Positions 56,717 through 64,000 of a DNA stretch of 64,000 nucleotides are shown one piece after another. Made by a program: the position numbers and the translations under genes. A model generated the notes under the pieces. That model was not told where the DNA came from. It worked only from the letters and a program-made list of their open reading frames with translations, and did not search any database. Source of the DNA: Ceratodon purpureus (Eukaryota; Streptophyta; Bryopsida; Pseudoditrichales; Ditrichaceae); assembly GCA_014871385.1 (NCBI GenBank), contig CM026426.1, positions 108,460,565 through 108,524,564 on the forward strand, in the 5' to 3' direction. Positions within the stretch are counted from its first letter, which is position 1. Each line of letters begins with the position of its first letter.

Positions 56717-58460
56717 AAGAGCGAGGGAGCCTGAAGTCGCAGGAGCCACCCCTGGATAGGAGCTGGCTGGAGAAAATCAAGAGATCTCTCACTTAGAGTA
56801 GTGAACACTCAATTAGAGTAGTCGCAGAAAAAATTGGTAAAAAGAATTTTGCAATTTTGCCGAGCCTGCAAGCTCTTGGGTTTTTTTGTATTTTCCCTCA
56901 TTAATACATTAATTGTTTAAAAAAAATTAAAAATTTCATGCAGCCACACTATTTTACTCGTAGTCGCACTATTATACACACAGCCACACTATTTCGGAGT
57001 TCCACAAATTTCGGAGATCCAGAGATTTTGGGTCAAATTATCTATAATTAATCCAGATAAAAAGGTGACTTGGCAGTCGGTAAGAAAAAATTACGAAGGT
57101 GTAAACAATGACATGGCACTTACCTCCAAATTTTCAACTTGTTGTAAATGGTGAAACCACATGTGAAATCCTACGTGGCGATGACGAAAAGAAATGGTTA
57201 ATCCTATGTGGATAAATGTCATAATTGACAACAAAATGATAGAGTTTTGTCAACTAAGTGACCGAATCAAGGTGCCTTAATTGACACCTAAATTAACAGA
57301 ATTTTGTCATATTTTTTTCAAAAAAGACAACTAAATTCTTGTAGTGTCTAAATAGAGCTGAACTCGGATTGAAACCATTGCCCACCACTAAGACTTCCTT
57401 TAGAAAAAACTCAGCGTGCTCAAAAGATCAAAATCCCTTAAACCTTGCTCCTTTGAAGCCCGCAATCTGAGCCTTACACTCGGCCTAAGACAGATAGATC
57501 CCAAAACAAAACTCTCGACGCACAGCATAAAACTCTCGACGCATAGTATAAAACTCTCGACGCATAGCATAAAACTTTCCCTTATGACTACTACAAACCC
57601 TACCTCTCTCACTATCTGTCTCTCTCCCATTAGCTTCTCTCCGCAGGGAACCCACAAGCGCGATAAACCAGCCATCACCAACTCGCTTCACAATTAGCCA
57701 CAGCAGCCACATTGCGACGCACCATAGGTCCAACTGCGAATTGAGCACCCAACACCAAGATGTTTCTCAAAGGATTCCTCCGAGTCAATACCAACGGAAA
57801 CGATATCAAGACAACGGATCAACCACAAGTTATCCAATCAACAAGTTATGTAATTCGAGACCTATCTAAGCCGTGGTGTCTGCATGCTGCTCGAAGCATC
57901 TCCAAATTGCTGCTCTTCCTCGACTTTCAACACCTTGCTCTCCCCGCTTCTTCTCCACTATCGATACTGTAATTGTCTGTGGATGTGTTTACATTACCTG
58001 CCAGCAGGAGCAAGCACCCTGCGCCTGCTTGCGGCAGGCTGTGGATTTCGTTTCCACATTCTGCCAGCGGGTAGGTAAATGCACCCCCTTTGGTATTTTT
58101 TATTTACTTGAACAAGAATTCCAAAGAGTTTTCATTCATCCAATATTGTCCATTGACAATAGTGTGGGTTAGATTCTAAGTATGGCTACTAGAGCTTGGA
58201 GTGTGTTTGGATATTGTTGGAGCGTGGTTAGAACTTCGATGAACGTCATGATCCTTTTCAATTAGTTTTATTCCACCATAAAAAATTGTTTACAACGGAA
58301 ACTAATATGTTTTATTTTTTATTTTTTATTTACACTTCAAAATTCTAAATTAAAAAAGAAAAAGCAATAAAAGGTCTTTGCTATTGAATTGAAGTAAGAC
58401 ATATAGTACTAATTATAAGTTTAACTTTTAGTACTACTATGTAGATAAATAAACCCCTTT
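56717..58460. other. AT-rich region with a 22-bp tandem repeat
   Basis: No gene supported. At about 57508-57576 three to four copies of an AAAACTCTCGACGCATAGCA-type unit occur in tandem. An imperfect hairpin (CCTGCCAGCAGG, GCAAGC with GCTTGCGGCAGG) lies at 58000-58047. Confidence 0.5.
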
Positions 58461-58811
58461 TCACACATTTAAATCAATTCTAACATGTCTTGGAAAGGGT
58501 TTTAACATGTCTCTATCCAGACAAGACAAGTAATGTTTCCTCATTTCTTGTTCTTTATAATTGACTCCTGTAGGATCTATATCATAAGCAATATCAACAG
58601 CAAACGCAATAACATTTAGACCACAAGATGAACCATCCGGTTGTTGTAAATCAGCCCATTCCATGCTAGTTGCTCCTACATCAATGGCATTTACCAATAG
58701 CGCATCATGCTCTGAAGTTCCATGATGTAAGAGGCTCCTTGCTGAATCATATAACTTACACGAATGTAATATAAGATTTATATAAGCAAGAGCCCTATGA
58801 TTAACTCTCAA
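58461..58811 (-). pseudogene. Ulp1-type (C48) cysteine protease fragment
   Basis: 116 codons containing QQPDGSSCGLNVIAFAVDIA, which matches the catalytic Gln and Cys region of Ulp1/SENP proteases, followed by MRKHYLSCLDRDMLKPF. The His and Asp part that normally precedes it is not recognisable, so it is a C-terminal fragment. Such domains are often carried by plant DNA transposons. Its neighbours here are PIF/Harbinger genes. Confidence 0.65.
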
Positions 58812-59241
58812 ATATAATTGTTGTAAACCTTGAAGTCTGAGACTTTTATTATGCTCGGTAGAATAAAATCCACGTTAAAATACTTTCTGCTTCAATAAAG
58901 AGTACCACAACATGTCCATGGCTGCATTAATATGTTCATCTCCCAACTATGCACGTGGTTGCTTCAATTCCTCTCCATGGTGCCATAGCAGTTGATATTT
59001 CCGTTTCCAAAATTTTTTGTCACATTCATCTGGATCAATAGCCTCATCTCCACTAATGTCTTCATATTCTGGGTTTTTCCGCTTTTTATTTTCCACAATT
59101 CCACTATTGTCTTCATCTTCTAGTTTTTCCCCCTTCTATTTAGTTCCTACAATGGCAGCCACCAAAGCTTCCTGCAATTTTTGTCTTCCTCTTTCCAATT
59201 CCAGTCTATCCATTTCCAATTTACATAGGGGTCTAGCTTAT
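58812..59241. other. decayed coding remnant, no clear gene
   Basis: Between the Ulp1 fragment and the trihelix gene on the minus strand. Possibly more of the same transposon, but frames are short. Confidence 0.3.
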
Positions 59242-59910
59242 TTACCCGCGGTCTTTTTGATTTTGTTCCAAATAAGCTTTTTCAAAAAGTTTAAGCTTAC
59301 CTTCATTGGACTCTTTCTTGGATTTATTGATTTCTTGTCTAGTTACTCCATCTTCCTGTTTGACTTCTTTCTTCATTTCATTCACCAATTTGGGAGGATC
59401 TTTATTTAAATCTTGGCCCAATTTTGAAGCTTTCTTGCCTGCATCACGAGCTCCATCAAGACCCGCGGTCTTAGGGTTGCTCCCCAAAATCATGTCAAGT
59501 CGCTTCAAAGAATAGGGCCAATCAACAAAACCCGACCCACTCTTCTCCACTTTAAGCTTTTTATTCTTGTATTGATCTCGCAGTGTATCCATCTTGGTTT
59601 TGCATTGTTTAGCATCCTGGAGAAATGCATTCTTCGGCCTCCCAGGTCTATTATTCACCTCCTTTGCACGATACTCCCATTGCAATTTGCCATGTGTAGG
59701 TCTCTTCGATTCAACATAATTCTGTTCATATGCATCCAACAATGCTTCAACTTCACCTTTAGTCCACTTCTCTCTACAAGATGTAGTTATTCCAGAATTA
59801 TCTTCCGCGGTACCAGCTCCTGAACCACCTTTCCGTGACCGGCATCGAGCTCTCACCCAAATATTATGTAATTTATTACGTGTTACATTGTAAAAATAAC
59901 TACGCCCCAT
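59242..59910 (-). CDS. trihelix (Myb/SANT-like) DNA-binding protein of a PIF/Harbinger element
   Basis: 222 codons from MGRSYFYNV. Residues about 45-135 hold KWTKGEVEALLDAYEQNY, KLQWEYRAKEVNNR, QCKTKMDTLRDQYKNKKLK and FVDWPYSLKRLDMILG, the three-helix pattern of trihelix/Myb-SANT-like domains. The C-terminus is a charged Lys/Glu coil (EMKKEVKQEDGVTRQEINKS). PIF/Harbinger elements encode such a protein beside the transposase and need both for transposition. The transposase frame at 60590 is divergent from it, which fits that layout. A true start may lie in an upstream exon. Confidence 0.65.
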   Translation of the reverse strand: MGRSYFYNVTRNKLHNIWVRARCRSRKGGSGAGTAEDNSGITTSCREKWTKGEVEALLDAYEQNYVESKRPTHGKLQWEYRAKEVNNRPGRPKNAFLQDAKQCKTKMDTLRDQYKNKKLKVEKSGSGFVDWPYSLKRLDMILGSNPKTAGLDGARDAGKKASKLGQDLNKDPPKLVNEMKKEVKQEDGVTRQEINKSKKESNEGKLKLFEKAYLEQNQKDRG

Positions 59911-59970
59911 ATTGTAAAAATAAATAAAACTCCACTCAACAAGAAAAATAGTTGAAATGAAATATAACAC

Positions 59971-60589
59971 ATCAAGAAAAATACATGAGAAGACATGTCT
60001 GTATAGGTTTATATACTAAGTAGCCTTTTACTATACTTTTAAAAATGAAAGATGCATTTTAAATGTTAAATTTAAGTCAACTATTAATTCCATAAACAGT
60101 TCAATAAATAAAAGTAATTCCGTAAAGTAAAAGTGCTTTTAAAAAGTAAAAGTGCTTTTATAAAATAAAATGTGGTTTAATATAGAGTGTGATCTATTTT
60201 AGGAATAAAAATCAATGTTAAAGTAAAATGTTTGAGAATGTAACTGTTACTTCATGTAATATACTTTGATGCTCACAATTCAGTAAAATAAAAGTGTCAA
60301 TTTTAATTCATAGAGCCATTAGTCTGTATTACTTAATGTTTTAATATTCTCTGTTTGAATTTAAATATATTTATTTATTACCTATTCCTCTTGGTAAATA
60401 GTAATCATGGCAAGACAATTTAGAAATTCAATAGCGCGCAGAAACCTTTTAATGTTATTATTTATGTTGTTTGAAATTTCTTCTATGGAAAATACTTTCA
60501 AACTACATATGTTTCATCTCATATTTAGTATACCATTGGCTATGAGAAGTGTTTTTCCACCTTAACGATATTGGAACCCAAATTGAGTT
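59971..60589. other. AT-rich divergent spacer of the PIF/Harbinger pair
   Basis: AT-rich with AAAAGTGCTTTTAAAAAGTAAAAGTG words near 60130. No gene seen. Confidence 0.4.
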
Positions 60590-61702
60590 ATGTGGATGGA
60601 ATATCAATCACAAACACAATGGGATGAAGTTTATCAAGGTCGGTATCTAACCAACCAACCTGAGCTCCTTCAGAAACGTTACAAGCAAGATTTCAAGTTG
60701 TCACATTCCCAATTTATCCAATTATTGGAAATGTTGAAACCTTTTATTCAAAAAAAGGATATACGTTTTAGAAGTGCAATTCCAGTAGCAAAGCACTGGG
60801 GGTGGTACTCCATAGACTTGCTTTTGGTGGAGTTGTTAGAAGAACAAGATCATTTCTTGGAATTGGTGCGGCTACGACTTCTAAGTACACCCACATGATT
60901 TGTGAAGTATTAGTCGATAATTTTTATGATAAATATATTAAAATCCCCGAAGGACAAGAATTACAGACTATTATGGAGGGCTTTGAAGAAATAACAAATA
61001 TTCCATATACGTGGGGAGACAATTGACGGTTCTCATATTGTGTTGATTAAAAAACCAACACTTCAACAGGTTCCTGATGATTACTATAATCGGCACCAGT
61101 CCCATTCTGTACTTCTGCAAGGAGTTTGTGATCATCAATGACGGTTTTTAGATGTATGTGTGCGATTCCCTGGCGGTACTCGCGATGTGAGACATCTAAG
61201 GATGTCTTCCCTTTGGCAGAGGATGCATAATGACGAACTCCCTAACAAATTGTAATTTCAACTTGCAAATAAACAAAAAACAATTGTACATCCCTATTTA
61301 TTGGGTGACTCTACATATTCCATTTGAGTTGGATTATTGAAGTGTTACACGGCCAAAGGTACTAGCACTAAACAACGGAACACATTTGATTTGAGCTCGA
61401 GATCTCGGAGAGCGAGGATTGAAAACGCTTTTGGTATACTCAAAAACAATTGGTCAATTCTTAGAAATTTGAATTGTGATTTAAAATATGCTCCAACTAT
61501 CATCACAGCTTGTTGCATATTACACACTTTCTGTATTGGTACTGGGGACGTGGGAAGGGATGACGAAATTGATAATAAACCTAATAGTTTGAAACCAGAT
61601 AATGTTGTTCCAACACCTGCAGAGGAAGAGTCTAATAAGGTGGGTAAAAGAGAAAGGGAGGCATTATTTCAAGAGTGGTCAAGAAAACATGCATCCAAAT
61701 AA
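60590..61702 (+). pseudogene. PIF/Harbinger transposase, broken
   Basis: Pieces in different frames cover most of a DDE_4 transposase: FKLSHSQFIQLLEMLKPF, LHRLAFGGVVRRTRSFLG, VDNFYDKYIKIPEGQELQ, IDGSHIVLIKKP (first Asp, in the frame over 61020-61060), VCVRFPGGTRDVRHLR, YLLGDSTYSI (second Asp) and RIENAFGILKNNWSILRN (Glu). About five stops or frame changes are present (near 60795, 61025, 61140, 61253 and 61325). It is too broken to be autonomous. Confidence 0.85.
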
Positions 61703-62972
61703 TTGTGTTGTTAGATTGTTTGAGTCAACTTCAATTATTATTTTTTGAATATCAATTTGTGTTTTTCATTTTGAATCAATAAAATCATATATTGAACGTT
61801 CTTTTAAATTTTAAATCATATTTTTCATTAGGAAGTGTATCTGCTGAACATTTGGAATTCTGAGAGATGCGAACTGGGGAAATCCACTTACATGTTGAAA
61901 CTTGTTATTCACATGAGCACGGATTTAGCACTCAACTTAAGCACAAATTAAATACATTACAGTGACATGATCACTGATCATGATTCCATGTTTGCCCAGC
62001 CACCATCATGCCCAAAATTATTGACTGTGCTGCAAAAAGTTAATTCAGAGGTCATTTGTAATTTTTAATTCAGAGGTCATGTGTAATTTGTAAATTGAGA
62101 GTGTTGAGGCTAATCTGATTACTGGTGGATGGATCAGGCACTTTGAATGTGAAAAATAATAATGTATCTTGAATTGATCAAACAACAACATGTTAGACTT
62201 GCCGAACAACAGGTGCAACAAAACGTACTTCATCCAAGAGGATTTCACCTGAGATTACTGTCCTAGCTCTTCCAGCACATCACCCTAGGAAATCATAGGT
62301 CTCCTGCCTACGAAAGGCCACTCCCTGCCATAACAAGATGGCTATCAAGAAAGCCTGTCCTGCTTGTGCAAAGGGATCTGCGGGGCCAGATTTCATACTA
62401 TTTTTGACATTGCCTGCTCTTGCTGACAGGTAAGGTTGATTGCCCTAAAACCGTATACTTAAGCAATTTGGCCTATCTGTGGCAGTGCTAAATTCGGAAA
62501 AAAAATACCACCGCTTTTGAAATAGGAATTAATGAGTATTGAAAAAATTTGCAACATTTCATTCACATTTGTCAATTTTATAAAAAATTCCAAAGTGGAA
62601 GGTAACCTCTGACCAATACGTGACATACTAATTTTCTAAGTGCACACTCTATTGTTCCTAGATACTACTCATGAGCTGATCCACAACCGCCAACTACGCC
62701 ATAGAAAAACATAACCTGCCTGGTGCTAAAACCAACACCAATATGCCCCGCTAGTTTGTGTTAATAAGAATGTAGATGTGGGCTTGGTGGTACCCAAAAC
62801 CGCACTGGGCCTACCGAAAATCAAAGTGACGCGAACCCATGTGCGAGCCAGCGCATCCAATGCACCGTGCACCTGGTCTCTGTATGCTAGACACGGTAAC
62901 CTCGTTGAACGTCGGAATGAGACAGATGTCCCCGAGGCTGGACGGAGCAACGGCTCTTTGCTGCCCTCGACG
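61703..62972. other. no gene seen
   Basis: No coding signal or known repeat recognised, apart from a short direct repeat AATTCAGAGGTCAT near 62043 and 62071. Confidence 0.4.
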
Positions 62973-63920
62973 TCACTCCTCCGAATCCCTCCGTTGTGTT
63001 GCCGGAGCTCCTGGAATGCACCAAGCTTGCCCTGGGATGTGAGATACTTGGAACGGTACGGAGAATTGTGAGAGGGGCCGCGTAGATTGTGGATGGTTAT
63101 CGAAATGAGGTAGAAGAGGGAGGGACGATGAGGATGGGAAGAAGAAGTGAGGAGGGAGCTGTTGCGTGCTTGCTTGGGAGAATGAGGCGCTGTGAAGGCT
63201 CTCTGTTGGGGAAAAGGATGCGCCGTGAAGGTTGTCCGCTTGGGAGAAAGAAGCCCCACGAAGGCTATGCATATAGGCACCAAACTGTTCCATCCCCGAG
63301 TGGTAATGCCGCTGGATTCCGATGGAACCCTGCTCCACTGCCCTTGGAGCTCCACTGTTGCCCTCGACCCCGTCGCCTGGTCGATGTCCCTCCACGCTCT
63401 GCGTGGCCCCTGCTCCGCAACGAGGAGTTCTGCGACGCCCCCTCTCGGCGGCCTTTTCTGCCCTCGCCATGGCGACTTCGTAAGCGCGTGCAGCTTTCGC
63501 TGCTGCGGCTGCTTCTCTTTCCGCGGCCTTCTGTGCCATTGCGGTGGCCTTCTCCTGCGCCTGCTGCTGCTTCAAACAGAGGCTTTGCTCTTTTTCAGCA
63601 GCCTTTCTTGTGTTTGATTCTTCCCTTTCTTGAGCTTTCCGTTTCCTCGCTTCCTCCCTGTCTTGCTTCTGTTGCTCTTTTTGTTGAGCCGCAGCCTCTC
63701 TCGCTGTAATTACGCCTACTGCCGCTTCTTCATATGCATGGCTCGTTATAATAATAGACTTAGCGAAATCAACAATGGGGTCACGGCACCTCGAGTTGGC
63801 TCTTGGGGCAAATGTGGGGAGTTGCAGGAACTGCGTAATGGATTCCGGCTGTGAGACGTCCGGGTCGAGTCCAGCCACCTCCTCTGCCACAGCAGCTTCC
63901 TCCGATGGATCGACATGCAC
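62973..63920 (-). CDS. charged Ala/Lys/Glu-rich frame, possibly the C-terminal part of a larger protein
   Basis: 315 codons, and the frame stays coherent upstream (DFDRQPDEQTEHFFVHVDP), so the start probably lies in an earlier exon. IVDFAKSIIITSHAYEEA is followed by a strongly charged helix (EQQKQDREEARKRKAQEREE, KAAEREAAAAAKAARAYEVA) and then a Ser/Phe-rich part with three copies of an LxxASFS unit (LRGASFSQADNLHGASFSPT). The first motif plus charged helix resembles C-terminal regions seen in some pogo/CENP-B-like transposases, a weak similarity. Otherwise unrecognised. Confidence 0.35.
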   Translation of the reverse strand: MHVDPSEEAAVAEEVAGLDPDVSQPESITQFLQLPTFAPRANSRCRDPIVDFAKSIIITSHAYEEAAVGVITAREAAAQQKEQQKQDREEARKRKAQEREESNTRKAAEKEQSLCLKQQQAQEKATAMAQKAAEREAAAAAKAARAYEVAMARAEKAAERGRRRTPRCGAGATQSVEGHRPGDGVEGNSGAPRAVEQGSIGIQRHYHSGMEQFGAYMHSLRGASFSQADNLHGASFSPTESLHSASFSQASTQQLPPHFFFPSSSSLPLLPHFDNHPQSTRPLSQFSVPFQVSHIPGQAWCIPGAPATQRRDSEE

Positions 63921-64000
63921 AAAAAAGTGCTCTGTTTGCTCATCGGGCTGTCTGTCAAAGTCACCTGCGAGTACAAGATAGTTTTTATTTCCATTTCTAA

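Noticed and set aside
62778-63709. Plus-strand frames opposite the charged minus-strand frame
   Set aside because: They mirror the low-complexity Ala/Lys/Glu coding sequence and have no motif of their own.

Overview
The window looks like plant (streptophyte) nuclear DNA that is dense in transposons. The best host marker is a two-domain B3 transcription-factor gene at 39.7-40.8 kb, because B3 domains are plant-specific. Genes have short GT-AG introns (mostly 85-110 nt). I cannot name the species. I saw no reverse transcriptase, integrase, capsid, tRNA, rRNA or CRISPR signal.

0-35.7 kb holds two related multi-gene cassettes that appear nested. Unit A (about 4.9-19.4 kb, minus strand) carries, 5' to 3', a small coiled-coil protein, a coiled-coil/RING protein, a hAT transposase and an unusual protein kinase. 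Unit B (0.3-4.9 kb plus about 19.4-35.7 kb, mostly plus strand) carries a second hAT transposase, a homologous RING protein, a homologous kinase and extra small genes. Unit A genes are each preceded by an array of GGGCGCGAGC-like words, a TATA box and a partly shared leader. Unit B genes are preceded by arrays of TCCGAC/TCCGCC-like words and, in several cases, a TATA box. Transposase, RING protein and kinase therefore look like co-mobilised genes with a family-specific promoter code. Most are broken by a few stops or frameshifts, many of the stops being of the C-to-T type.

12.9-14.3 kb and 20-23 kb are repeat-rich inserts: a 143-bp satellite, a duplicated exon-like block, AT-rich direct repeats and an 851-bp non-autonomous piggyBac element. 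A separate 736-bp inverted-repeat element lies at 7.55-8.29 kb.

35.8-40.8 kb has a 5'-truncated piggyBac transposase, a split gene with securin-like destruction-box motifs, and the B3 gene with two in-frame TGA codons.

40.98-55.87 kb is the most striking part. Long inverted repeats, flanked by the 10-bp direct repeat GTGTGGGGAA, bound about 14.9 kb that reads as one giant Mutator-like element (MULE). It contains an intact MULE transposase with a SWIM finger and one intron, three small genes, and a 13-exon gene whose 1,285-residue product joins RNA polymerase II CTD-like heptads, a ParB-like domain and a beta-class DNA adenine methyltransferase fold with altered catalytic motifs.

56-64 kb is AT-rich and holds a Ulp1 protease fragment, a trihelix (Myb/SANT-like) protein, a decayed PIF/Harbinger transposase and a charged Ala/Lys/Glu-rich reading frame near the right edge.
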